From assembly GCA_902489795.1 (NCBI GenBank), contig CABUBU010000039.1:1-12457 (forward strand): a stretch of 12,457 nt of DNA, read 5' to 3'. A program made the translations under genes and the position numbers. This document shows, piece after piece, positions 6,411-12,457 of this stretch (positions within the stretch are counted from its first letter, which is position 1; each line of letters opens with the position of its first letter). This stretch comes from an uncultured Azospirillum sp. Lineage in GTDB: Bacteria > Pseudomonadota > Alphaproteobacteria > RF32 > CAG-239. Below the pieces are notes generated by a model, which saw only the letters and a list, made by a program, of their open reading frames with translations, searched no databases and was not told the origin of the DNA.

Positions 6411-8702
6411 TCAGGGCTGCGCCTGAAACTTTTGCAGCTTTTTTTCCAGCAGATCGGCACGGATGGCCGTCGGCCGCACACCCCCGCTGCTGATCGTTTT
6501 TGAGCTGCGCAGCCGGCGAATGGCTTCGGTGTTGTCGTTGCCGCCGAAAACGTCCCGATACATAGCGGCTCTGTCTGCTTCGTGACCGGCCGCTACTTTG
6601 GACCGCATGGCAGCAATCCGGTCGTGTCCGCGGCGCATCTCCTGCGCCACTTTTTGCACGCTGTCCGCCGGCTGAACCCGCTCATCTGCCGCAAGAGGCG
6701 TCTTTTGTGCCTGAAGTGTATCCGCCTTTTCCACCGGAACATTTTCTTTTGCGGTCGGCACCGCCTCTTCTGAATGTTCCGCTCCCGCCGACGTCATCGT
6801 TTGCCTTACGGAATCGCGGGCGCTTTCGACCCGCTCTTCCGTCCGCCTGATTTTTGCACCGGCGGCGCCTTCCATCCGCACGCCGCGGCTGTCGTAAAAA
6901 TCGGCTTTGGTGCCGTCAGCCGTCTCAACCACTACCGCGCCAAAAGGCTTTCCGTCCAACATAAACGTTGTTGCCCGTGCCGGCTTGCCGTTTATCGTCC
7001 GCTCTTGCTCATCAATGCCGAATTTATGTTTACTCAAGTCTATTTCCTGACCGTTGTCGTACGCTTTTACCTCTTTGATGTTGCCGTTTTCGTCGCGCAA
7101 TACGGCCGCACCGTGCTTTTTGCCGTCAACCAGCGTCATTTCTATCTTTTCGCCGCGTTCGTTGACATAAGATTTTAATTCAACGTTCTGATATTGCTGC
7201 GGACGGTTAAAATAATATTTGACGCCGTCCATCAATTTGTACGACAATGTCTGCGGCTTAGTCGTCAGGGGCTTAACCTCCCTTTCCGCTTCCCGACGCG
7301 CTTCCAATTCGTCTTTTAGCAAATTCGATTCCATGTCGGTTATACTTTTATGATAAGCTTCTGAAATTCTTTCTTTATGAGGATGCTTTTTATTATATTC
7401 CTCATCCCATTTAGCGTCTTCTTCCGCTTTTTGCCGCATTTCTTCCAAAACTTCCTCTTTACTGCTCCCATCAAGCGGAAGTCTGAATTTATCCATATTA
7501 ACTACCGCCTCGTCAAAAGATACGCTTTTCCCACGCAACCTGGCCATCCGCTGTTTCATGGCGGCAAACTCGTCTGCCCGGTTCGGATCCTTAGCTATTA
7601 TCAGAATATCCCGCACTTCCTCCAGCCATTTGTCGGGATCAAGCTTCACGGTTTTTGCCTGCTGCATCAAGCGGGCAAATTTTTCCTCATCCCCCTGTTC
7701 GCTAAGGATTCCGTTTTTTTCCCAAACATCTGCTTTCATATCCAAATACACGGCGGTTTGGTTCCGCAGGGAAGACGCCACATAACGTAAATTAAACGAC
7801 GGCTTTTCGCCCAACGCCATGCTTCCGGCTATCTCCGTTGCCAGTTCTTCGTTTATAATTGCGGTTTGAATAACCTGTGCGGCCTGATCATAAGACAAGC
7901 CGGAAACGTCCAAAGATTCTGCCAGCTTATAAGGCCCCTCGCCCATGTTGTTAAAAGCCTGCAGCTTCTGCGCGCCCACCCCTTCGACCCACATTGATTC
8001 CAGCGCCGCCAATGTTTGATTTTCAACCGGCAGACGGCTATTGTCCTGCCCATAACGGGTAAAGTCAATGCCGCCGATGTGATACATCTTTTTCAAATTA
8101 TCGGCCAGTCCCTGCGGGTTTGAAACGGCTTTTTCCCCATATTCCCTCAAAAAATACATAACCTGGCCATTTTGATTTTTTTGATATTCCAAAGCATCGT
8201 GCTTTACCCACCAGTCGGTCGAACTGTCTTTGATGAAAGCCATTTCTTCAGCAAAATCTTTGGACGACTTGCTGTTAGGATTAAATTTCCCGCTTTGCAA
8301 AAGTTCTAAATACGTTGCGTTTTTTCTGTCACCGGCAAACTTTTTAAAAAAGGCTTTTTTTTCATCCTCGCTTTTCAACTGTTGATAACGCCGTCTGATC
8401 TCCAATTTTTCGGCAATGGAAGCCACAATCTCGTCATGCATGGCCTCCTGATAGCGTTCTGCAAGCGACATCGGCGTATGTCCGCACCCCTTGCGTGCAT
8501 TAATCTGATGCTGAGCTTCGTGAACAAGCAAAATATCTTCGTCCTGAATGCCGTTTCCCCGCATTCCGAAGTCCTTTTCCGTCAAATCGCCTTTCAGCAG
8601 TCTGATTTCGTCATTATCGGGAGAATAATAGGCCTGAGTTTCCCCGACCATCACAACCGAATCATTGCGTACGAGTATTTGTTTTGTATATTTGTCAGGC
8701 AT
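6411..8702 (-). CDS. Large protein with HExxH metallopeptidase-like motif and MORN-like segment
   Basis: This is a 763-residue protein without signal peptide or membrane segment. Near the N-terminus, a predicted strand pair (AYYSPDNDEIRLL, 24-36) precedes ILLVHEAQH (57-65), a classic HExxH zinc-binding helix; E86 or E91 could be the third ligand, as in gluzincins. Residues about 100-410 are helical-looking with no domain I recognise. A charged, coiled-coil-like stretch spans about 413-478. Residues 508-556 resemble MORN/YwqK-type repeats (LVDGKKHGAAVLRDENGN, then KAYDNGQEI), with a related piece at 570-605. The tail (615-763) is polar, rich in A/E/R/K and probably disordered. The start is well supported: AGGAGG lies 5 bases upstream of the ATG. 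The organisation resembles uncharacterised putative-metallopeptidase families (DUF6782-like), but that assignment is uncertain. An exported barrel protein is encoded 115 bp upstream. Substrate unknown. Confidence 0.85.
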   Translation of the reverse strand: MPDKYTKQILVRNDSVVMVGETQAYYSPDNDEIRLLKGDLTEKDFGMRGNGIQDEDILLVHEAQHQINARKGCGHTPMSLAERYQEAMHDEIVASIAEKLEIRRRYQQLKSEDEKKAFFKKFAGDRKNATYLELLQSGKFNPNSKSSKDFAEEMAFIKDSSTDWWVKHDALEYQKNQNGQVMYFLREYGEKAVSNPQGLADNLKKMYHIGGIDFTRYGQDNSRLPVENQTLAALESMWVEGVGAQKLQAFNNMGEGPYKLAESLDVSGLSYDQAAQVIQTAIINEELATEIAGSMALGEKPSFNLRYVASSLRNQTAVYLDMKADVWEKNGILSEQGDEEKFARLMQQAKTVKLDPDKWLEEVRDILIIAKDPNRADEFAAMKQRMARLRGKSVSFDEAVVNMDKFRLPLDGSSKEEVLEEMRQKAEEDAKWDEEYNKKHPHKERISEAYHKSITDMESNLLKDELEARREAEREVKPLTTKPQTLSYKLMDGVKYYFNRPQQYQNVELKSYVNERGEKIEMTLVDGKKHGAAVLRDENGNIKEVKAYDNGQEIDLSKHKFGIDEQERTINGKPARATTFMLDGKPFGAVVVETADGTKADFYDSRGVRMEGAAGAKIRRTEERVESARDSVRQTMTSAGAEHSEEAVPTAKENVPVEKADTLQAQKTPLAADERVQPADSVQKVAQEMRRGHDRIAAMRSKVAAGHEADRAAMYRDVFGGNDNTEAIRRLRSSKTISSGGVRPTAIRADLLEKKLQKFQAQP

Positions 8703-8739
8703 AGTCCCCTCCTCTACGACAGCCCATAGTCACCTTTTA

Positions 8740-8768
8740 ATACTATCATCCGATCCTGCGCAAGTCAA
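8740..8768 (-). promoter_or_regulatory. Promoter of the HExxH protein gene
   Basis: TTGACT (minus strand, 8763-8768; 5 of 6 matches) and TAGTAT (8740-8745; 4 of 6) are separated by exactly 17 bp. A start near 8733 gives a leader of about 30 nt containing the strong AGGAGG ribosome site. The element lies in the 115-bp gap after the barrel-protein gene. No convincing terminator is visible in that gap, so the HExxH gene may be transcribed both from here and by read-through. Confidence 0.65.
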
Positions 8769-8817
8769 CTTTCCATCGGAAGACCGCCCGATATGTCATT
8801 ATTTTGTAACACGCCGT

Positions 8818-9690
8818 CTACAGATTAAACAAATCGGAATAGGCAAACGAAAGGCCGATCAGGAAGTTGGAACCTTCCTTGTCCACGCCCCGCGCCTTTC
8901 CCTGAAAATAGCTGACATAGGGTGCCAGACTGAACTTCTGATAAATTTTCACGTCCATCCGCCCGGTAACGCTCAATTCGTATTTCAAATCCGTCACCAC
9001 ATATTTGCTGTAGCTGACATAGTTGCGGAAATAGCCTTCGAGCTGAAATTTTACCTGATCGGAAATGGGGCGTTCCGCCCGGATCCCTATTTCATAGGCA
9101 CCTTTTCTCACTTGATCTCCACTGTAGGTGAAGTCATATTCGCCGACCGCCGCCGCATACAATTCCTTGATATATTTTCCGTTAAACAACTTCAAACCGG
9201 TTTTACCTCGAGCCACTTTCATTCTCGGCGCATCGTTGTTTCGGGTAAACTCGGTCTGATAGGCCACACTGGCAAACGGACCGGCGTCCGCATTCTGAAA
9301 TTCCAACTTCCACAATTTGCAGTTATAATCTGACGTCAGCAAAATCTTGTCGGCATCTTCATCTGTCGTATGTTTTTCCCCCGCAGGTTTCAAACGAGTT
9401 TCAGCATACTCCATAAACAGGCTGTTGTTCCATTGCCAGTTTGGCTGTTCGTATTCGAGCACAAAATCAAACACGCCTTTGACCATCGTTTTGCTGTCCG
9501 CACTTAATTGGGAATTCGGACTGTCGACGTAAAGATCGGCGTTTTTCACTTCGGTTGAAGACATCTCCAGCGCCACCCGGCGGAAATTTGCCCTGAGATC
9601 GCTTTTGTCTGTTTGTTCTTCTGCCTGTGCGTCTGCACCGCCAACCATACACAAAACGGCCGCTGCCGCCATTAATTTATACTTTAGCAT
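8818..9690 (-). CDS. Exported beta-barrel-like (outer membrane) protein
   Basis: This 290-residue protein opens with a clear Sec signal peptide (MLKYK, then a hydrophobic AAAAVLCMVGG core) and an AQA cleavage site after residue 23. The cysteine at 14 lacks a lipobox context, so it is not a lipoprotein. The mature part is rich in alternating aromatic and polar residues in strand-like blocks (for example WQWNNSLFMEYAETRL, 86-100; VKFQLEGYFRNYVSY, 213-227; KFSLAPYVSYFQ, 252-263) and ends in a strand-like GLSFAYSDLFNL, as outer-membrane barrels often do. The WNNSL and DKILLTSDY words recall DUF3078/DUF481-type outer-membrane proteins, but I cannot assign a family. GGAG lies about 6 bases before the ATG. 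It is divergent from the HD-domain gene and upstream of the HExxH gene. Transport or structural role unknown. Confidence 0.82.
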   Translation of the reverse strand: MLKYKLMAAAAVLCMVGGADAQAEEQTDKSDLRANFRRVALEMSSTEVKNADLYVDSPNSQLSADSKTMVKGVFDFVLEYEQPNWQWNNSLFMEYAETRLKPAGEKHTTDEDADKILLTSDYNCKLWKLEFQNADAGPFASVAYQTEFTRNNDAPRMKVARGKTGLKLFNGKYIKELYAAAVGEYDFTYSGDQVRKGAYEIGIRAERPISDQVKFQLEGYFRNYVSYSKYVVTDLKYELSVTGRMDVKIYQKFSLAPYVSYFQGKARGVDKEGSNFLIGLSFAYSDLFNL

Positions 9691-9724
9691 CCAATCTCCG
9701 TGGTTTACAATTTAATCCATCAGA

Positions 9725-9752
9725 TATATAAACGATCAAAAGGGTTTGGCAA
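9725..9752 (-). promoter_or_regulatory. Putative promoter of the barrel-protein gene
   Basis: On the minus strand TTGCCA (9747-9752; 5 of 6 matches) is followed after 16 bp by TATATA (9725-9730; 4 of 6), or after 18 bp by TATATC. The expected start near 9718 gives a leader of under 30 nt before the ATG at 9690. The -35 word is part of TTGGCAA, which read on the other strand gives a -35-like TTGGCA facing the HD-domain gene. Confidence 0.5.
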
Positions 9753-9814
9753 GCATTAAATATTCGATACTCGCAATTTTAATAAAGCTGTTATATTCTG
9801 AGATGAGGAAAATC

Positions 9815-10339
9815 ATGAACATAGATCAACTGGCTGAAATCGTCTGCCGTTTGAAAGACACTCCCCGCACCGGCTGGATCCGCCGCATGGTAGAAAACCC
9901 GGAATCCGTCGCCGCACATTCCTGGGGGCTCTGCCTGCTCACGCTCATCCTGTGTCCGGACGATCTTGACCGGCTGAAATGTCTGGAATTTGCCGTCGTT
10001 CACGACCTGGCGGAAGAAATCACCGGCGATTACGTTCCCGGCGACAAGATTACCCAGCAGGAAAAATACGACTTGGAAATCAAGGCATTAGAACAAATCG
10101 CCGCCCGGACAAAATGCCCGCGGCTGCTTGAGCTGTTTGCCGAATATGAACGACGCGACACGCCGGAAGCCGCATTCGTCAAGCAGATGGACAAGCTGGA
10201 CGTCATTCTGCAAGCCCGTTATTACGATCTCAACCGCCGCAGCCGCTATTTCGAACAAAAGCGCGAATGGTCGTCGCTGTTTGAGGAATATGAAAAGAAC
10301 GCCCGCCCCGTCCTCGGCGGCATGTGGAAAAATTTATAG
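9815..10339 (+). CDS. HD-domain phosphohydrolase (HDDC2/YfbR-like 5'-deoxynucleotidase)
   Basis: This 174-residue protein is a compact HD-domain hydrolase. Metal-binding residues are recognisable as H35 (ESVAAHSW), H63-D64 (VVHDLAEEITGD) and D126 (FVKQMDKLDVILQA). The lead-in LKDTPRTGWIRR and the ESVAAHSW context are typical of the HDDC2/YfbR group, which dephosphorylates deoxyribonucleoside 5'-monophosphates and so helps control nucleotide pools. Substrate specificity here is inferred from family only. The start at 9815 is preferred over a TTG 69 bases upstream because GAGG (9805-9808) lies 6 bases before this ATG and the family begins here; the longer version would add an unusual hydrophobic leader. 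A -10-like TATATT (9792-9797) stands close upstream, which would exclude the longer start if used. The gene ends 65 bp before the tRNA with no strong terminator between. Confidence 0.9.
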   Translation: MNIDQLAEIVCRLKDTPRTGWIRRMVENPESVAAHSWGLCLLTLILCPDDLDRLKCLEFAVVHDLAEEITGDYVPGDKITQQEKYDLEIKALEQIAARTKCPRLLELFAEYERRDTPEAAFVKQMDKLDVILQARYYDLNRRSRYFEQKREWSSLFEEYEKNARPVLGGMWKNL

Positions 10340-10360
10340 AAATTTTTTATAAAAAAACTC

Positions 10361-10389
10361 TTGACAAGCGGACAAATTTTCTTTATTAA
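10361..10389 (+). promoter_or_regulatory. Promoter of the tRNA-Met gene
   Basis: Perfect -35 TTGACA (10361-10366) and TATTAA (10384-10389; 4 of 6 matches) are separated by 17 bp. Transcription would begin about 8 bases before the first base of the tRNA, as expected for a stable-RNA promoter. No GC-rich discriminator is evident; the region is AT-rich. Confidence 0.75.
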
Positions 10390-10404
10390 AAATGCTGTCT
10401 TTAT

Positions 10405-10481
10405 GGCGGGGTAGCTCAGGTGGTTAGAGCAGCGGAATCATAATCCGCGTGTCGTTGGTTCGAATCCGACCCTCGCTACCA
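10405..10481 (+). tRNA. tRNA-Met (anticodon CAU, elongator type)
   Basis: A complete 77-nt cloverleaf is present: acceptor arm GGCGGGG with CCTCGCT (two G-U pairs, including G1-U72), D arm GCTC...GAGC, anticodon stem GCGGA/TCCGC with loop ATCATAA (CAU at 10439-10441), T arm GTTGG-TTCGAAT-CCGAC, and an encoded CCA end. CAU could mean initiator, elongator Met or lysidine-modified Ile. The initiator is unlikely because the three G-C pairs at the base of its anticodon stem and the C1-A72 mismatch are missing. The sequence resembles elongator Met tRNAs of alphaproteobacteria closely; tRNA-Ile2 is the remaining alternative. Confidence 0.95.
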
Positions 10482-10483
10482 AT

Positions 10484-10512
10484 AAAACCCCGGATTTTCC
10501 CGGGGTTTTTAT
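10484..10512 (+). terminator. Intrinsic terminator of the tRNA gene
   Basis: CCCCGG (10488-10493) and CCGGGG (10500-10505) form a GC-rich stem with a 6-nt loop, flanked by AAAA on the left and TTTTT(A)TTTTTT on the right. It starts 3 bp after the tRNA CCA. It is almost identical to the terminator of the facing DUF378 gene. Confidence 0.92.
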
Positions 10513-10518
10513 TTTTTA

Positions 10519-10870
10519 TCACTTCCCCGAAACTTTCCGTACGGCAGCCAAACGGCCGTTTTCTGATCGTTCCCGCGCTTCTTTTGTCATGACGATGTCC
10601 CCCCCAAAAAACACGCTCTTACCATATTCAAACTTGTTTCGGCATCTTGTTTCTTTTTCCGTCCTCTCCGGCATAATTTCGCATATAAAAACATTTTCCC
10701 GTTTGATATCCCGTCGTTTTTCTTCGCCCCAAAAAGCCCCCGATGCAAATTGCCTTTATTCCTGCCTTGTCGTTCAAAAGCCGAAAGAAAAAACGGAAAA
10801 AACATACAAATTTTTTTGATCAAAATTTTTACGACAAGAATAAAAACAACTAAACAAACAAAAAACGCCC
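10519..10870. other. Non-coding spacer between two convergent terminators
   Basis: About 350 bp without a supported gene. The left half is pyrimidine-rich on the plus strand, including a CCCCCCC run near 10600. It contains the short inverted repeat ACGGC/GCCGT (10541-10559), followed by a few T residues, and the perfect palindrome TTTTGATCAAAA (10814-10825). Open frames that cross it on both strands have poor starts and run into the terminator, so I do not accept them. Confidence 0.6.
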
Positions 10871-10871
10871 C

Positions 10872-10900
10872 CAATAAAAACCCCGGGAAAACCGGGGTTT
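10872..10900 (-). terminator. Intrinsic terminator after the DUF378 gene
   Basis: On the minus strand CCCCGG (pairing with CCGGGG, 5-nt loop) is followed by TTTTTATTGG. It begins about 27 bp after the DUF378 stop codon. On the plus strand the same stem is followed by TTTCTATTTG, so partial function in the other direction is possible. Confidence 0.88.
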
Positions 10901-10926
10901 CTATTTGTTCCAAACGATGCCGGAAA

Positions 10927-11142
10927 CTATTTGGCTCCCGGCAGGCGCTTAACCGAGGTAAAAGAAGAAAAAGCCAACAATACAGCGGAAGCGCCGACCA
11001 GAATATATACGATACGGCTCAAAACGCTCATTGATCCGAAAAGAAAAGCAACCAGATCAAAACCGAACAGGCCGACCAGCCCCCAGTTCAAACCGCCGAT
11101 AATGGTTAAAATCAGCGCGGTATTGTGAATTATGTTATTCAT
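10927..11142 (-). CDS. DUF378 small membrane protein
   Basis: This 71-residue protein consists mainly of two membrane helices (about residues 5-30 and 40-62) joined by a short loop, with a basic C-terminus (KRLPGAK). The segment IGGLNWGLVGLFGFDLVAFL (15-34) is the signature of DUF378, a widespread bacterial inner-membrane family of unknown function and typically this length. The start is supported by AGGAG seven bases before the ATG. It is flanked by its own promoter-like box and a strong terminator, so it is probably a single-gene transcript. Nothing in the context suggests what it does. Confidence 0.94.
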   Translation of the reverse strand: MNNIIHNTALILTIIGGLNWGLVGLFGFDLVAFLFGSMSVLSRIVYILVGASAVLLAFSSFTSVKRLPGAK

Positions 11143-11179
11143 AACTTATCTCCTGTTTATTTTGTAATACCGTTATGAT

Positions 11180-11209
11180 ATTATATCAAATGCAGATTTT
11201 TCAATACAA
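11180..11209 (-). promoter_or_regulatory. Putative promoter of the DUF378 gene
   Basis: On the minus strand a perfect -10 TATAAT (11180-11185) lies 18 bp from TTGTAT (11204-11209; only the first three -35 bases match). The start near 11173 gives a leader of about 30 nt including AGGAG. Just upstream, the inverted repeat AACCGG/CCGGTT (11208-11213 with 11233-11238), enclosing GCCT-TTC-AGGC, might be the end of the chromate-transporter transcript, but it has no U-tract. Confidence 0.55.
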
Positions 11210-11247
11210 CCGGTTCGCCTGAAAGGCTTTTCCCGGTTCTCCCCGGG

Positions 11248-11793
11248 CTAGTAAAGGAAAAAGCCCGCCGCGCCGCAAACGCACATGACCCAGACCGGAT
11301 TCATATGAAATTTTCTCAACAGCAGCAATGCCGCCAGACTGATACCGACGGCCCTGAGGTCCGGCCCGCCGCTGATCTGACGCCACGAACTGACAGCAAA
11401 CCAGGACAACAGCACGATCACCGAAGCGGCAGACGCAATCAGCCCGATCGACACCGACTTCAGCGCTTTTAACGTCAGCTCCACCGTTTCGCTTTTGTTT
11501 TTGGCAAAGAAACTCTGCAAAGCCAGCGAAATCAGAACGCCGCTGATCACACAGCCGAAAGTTGCGGCAACCGCGCCGAAAATGCCCGCCACCCGCAGGC
11601 CGACGAAAGTGGAACCGTTAACCGCAAGCGGTCCCGGCGTCATTTGCGAAATGGTGATGATGTCGGCAAACTCCTTATAGCTCAGCCACCCGTGCAATTC
11701 GACAATCTGCTCCTGAATAAGCGGCAAAGTGGCATAACCGCCGCCGATGCTGAAAAGACCGACATACAAAAAACTGATCAGCAGTTCAAGCAT
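11248..11793 (-). CDS. Chromate transporter half-protein (ChrA family, second of pair)
   Basis: This 181-residue membrane protein is a short-chain member of the chromate ion transporter family, about half the length of a full ChrA. Family motifs include FSIGGGYATLPLI (14-26) and SQMTPGPLAVNGSTFVG (49-65), followed by several hydrophobic helices ending at the C-terminus. Short-chain ChrA proteins are normally encoded as adjacent pairs whose products act together as one antiporter-like unit; the proven substrate for some members is chromate, but many are untested. The start overlaps the end of the preceding gene by 8 bp (ATGCTTGA), implying translational coupling, with AGG a few bases upstream. 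I see no chromate-responsive regulator beside it. Confidence 0.93.
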   Translation of the reverse strand: MLELLISFLYVGLFSIGGGYATLPLIQEQIVELHGWLSYKEFADIITISQMTPGPLAVNGSTFVGLRVAGIFGAVAATFGCVISGVLISLALQSFFAKNKSETVELTLKALKSVSIGLIASAASVIVLLSWFAVSSWRQISGGPDLRAVGISLAALLLLRKFHMNPVWVMCVCGAAGFFLY

Positions 11794-12373
11794 TTGACCT
11801 CGCCCCCTTTTCCTTTGCCTTAAACTTCAGCCGGACCAGCAGCAGAAAAACCGCCACGCCGCCGACAATCACCGTCAGCGCCCCGAGATCAAACAGGAAA
11901 GAAGCGGCAAAAGCGGCTGGAATCATTAAAACCGGCAGCGGTTCCTTCTTTGCTGCAACAATCCCGCTCATATACCAGACTACATCGACGATCAGCGCGG
12001 CCACGCCGGCTTCCATTCCCTTCAGTACCGCCGCCACAGCCGGATTCGACACCAGCTGCCGGTAGCAGGCGGAAACAATCGAAAGGATGACAAGCGGCGG
12101 CAGCACTGCGGCAATCCCGGCCACGACGGCACCGGCCGTGCCGGCCGTTTTTCTGCCGCACAAAACCGCCAGATTAATCGCGATGGCGCCGGGCGACGAC
12201 TGCGCCACCGCCGCCATGTCCATCAGTTCGTCTTCACCGAAAAGTCCCTTCTCTTCAACAAAATACCGGCGGATCATCGGCAGCACCACATATCCACCGC
12301 CGAACGAAAAACTGCTGACCAGCACATCGGTCTTAAACAGCCACAGCAAAAGCTTTACTTTTTCCCAAGTCAT
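11786..12373 (-). CDS. Chromate transporter half-protein (ChrA family, first of pair)
   Basis: This 195-residue membrane protein is the partner of the overlapping downstream gene. It carries the ChrA signatures FSFGGGYVVLPMI (22-34), AVAQSSPGAIAINLAVLCG (55-73) and LPPLVILSI (91-99), with about five or six hydrophobic segments and a basic C-terminal tail (KFKAKEKGARSN), which suggests a cytoplasmic C-terminus. The two halves are related to each other at these motifs, as expected if they arose by duplication. AGGAG lies 7 bases before the ATG. Transport of chromate (or another oxyanion) across the inner membrane is inferred from the family, not shown here. It is the first gene of a two-gene transcript. 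Confidence 0.93.
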   Translation of the reverse strand: MTWEKVKLLLWLFKTDVLVSSFSFGGGYVVLPMIRRYFVEEKGLFGEDELMDMAAVAQSSPGAIAINLAVLCGRKTAGTAGAVVAGIAAVLPPLVILSIVSACYRQLVSNPAVAAVLKGMEAGVAALIVDVVWYMSGIVAAKKEPLPVLMIPAAFAASFLFDLGALTVIVGGVAVFLLLVRLKFKAKEKGARSNA

Positions 12374-12392
12374 TATTTTCTCCTTTGCCTTG

Positions 12393-12442
12393 ATTATACC
12401 AGTTGTTTATTTATAAATAAAATTATATTATTTTATAAATAA
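12393..12442 (-). promoter_or_regulatory. Promoter and AT-rich upstream repeats of the chromate-transporter pair
   Basis: A perfect TATAAT (minus strand, 12393-12398) lies about 20 bp before the start codon; the 17-bp position upstream holds only TTTATT, a weak -35. Over and beyond that position lie a perfect 16-bp palindrome TTTATTTATAAATAAA (12406-12421) and a 10-bp direct repeat TTATAAATAA (12411-12420 and 12433-12442) spaced 22 bp apart, about two helical turns. This could be an operator or an UP-like element. Confidence 0.5.
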
Positions 12443-12457
12443 GATAAATAAACGGTA

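Noticed and set aside
10340..10360. AT-only inverted repeat TTTATA/TATAAA as a terminator for the HD-domain gene
   Set aside because: The stem has no G-C pairs and is followed by A residues, so it is unlikely to terminate transcription.
10587..10913. 108-residue minus-strand frame with a hydrophobic segment
   Set aside because: It starts at TTG and its first codons are the DUF378 terminator hairpin; no ribosome site. The hydrophobic run probably reflects the pyrimidine/purine skew.
10750..11034. 94-residue plus-strand frame
   Set aside because: It runs through the terminator and antisense to the well-supported DUF378 gene.

Overview
The window looks like chromosomal sequence from an alphaproteobacterium. 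The best clue is a tRNA-Met(CAU) gene whose body (GGCGGGG acceptor arm, GGAATCATAATCC anticodon arm, encoded CCA) is of the alphaproteobacterial elongator type. A Gram-negative cell is also implied by a signal-peptide beta-barrel-like protein. Assignment to a host-associated or gut lineage is a guess from overall gene character, not something the sequence proves.

Layout, left to right. Positions 111-3121 hold a leftward block: moxR-type AAA+ ATPase, DUF58 protein, then an eight-repeat TPR protein that has its own promoter-like site and ends at a strong intrinsic terminator. This is a compact version of the MoxR/DUF58 arrangement, in which a MoxR ATPase acts with a vWA-like partner. From a compact divergent promoter region (about 3150-3210) a UvrD/PcrA-type DNA helicase runs rightward (3221-5569).

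A gene-poor stretch of about 840 bp follows (5570-6410). It contains two and a half tandem copies of a 66-67 bp unit. Each unit can fold into hairpins, and the differences between copies mostly preserve pairing in the plus-strand RNA. It also holds a candidate 46-codon ORF and a 12-bp perfect inverted repeat. This is the least explained part of the window.

Next come two leftward genes. The promoter-distal one (6411-8702) encodes a 763-residue protein with an N-terminal HExxH zinc-protease motif, a central part with no recognised domain, a MORN/YwqK-like segment and a long charged tail. It has a good promoter and ribosome site of its own. Upstream of it (8818-9690) is an exported, probably outer-membrane, barrel protein. 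Divergent from that gene is an HD-domain nucleotidase-like protein of the HDDC2/YfbR type (9815-10339), followed by the tRNA-Met gene with its own promoter and terminator.

The right end holds a small DUF378 membrane protein and a pair of short chromate-transporter half-genes that overlap by 8 bp, all leftward. A non-coding spacer of roughly 360 bp between the tRNA and DUF378 genes is bounded by two nearly identical terminators in inverted orientation. The most promising leads for undescribed biology are the tandem structured repeat array and the HExxH/MORN-like protein.
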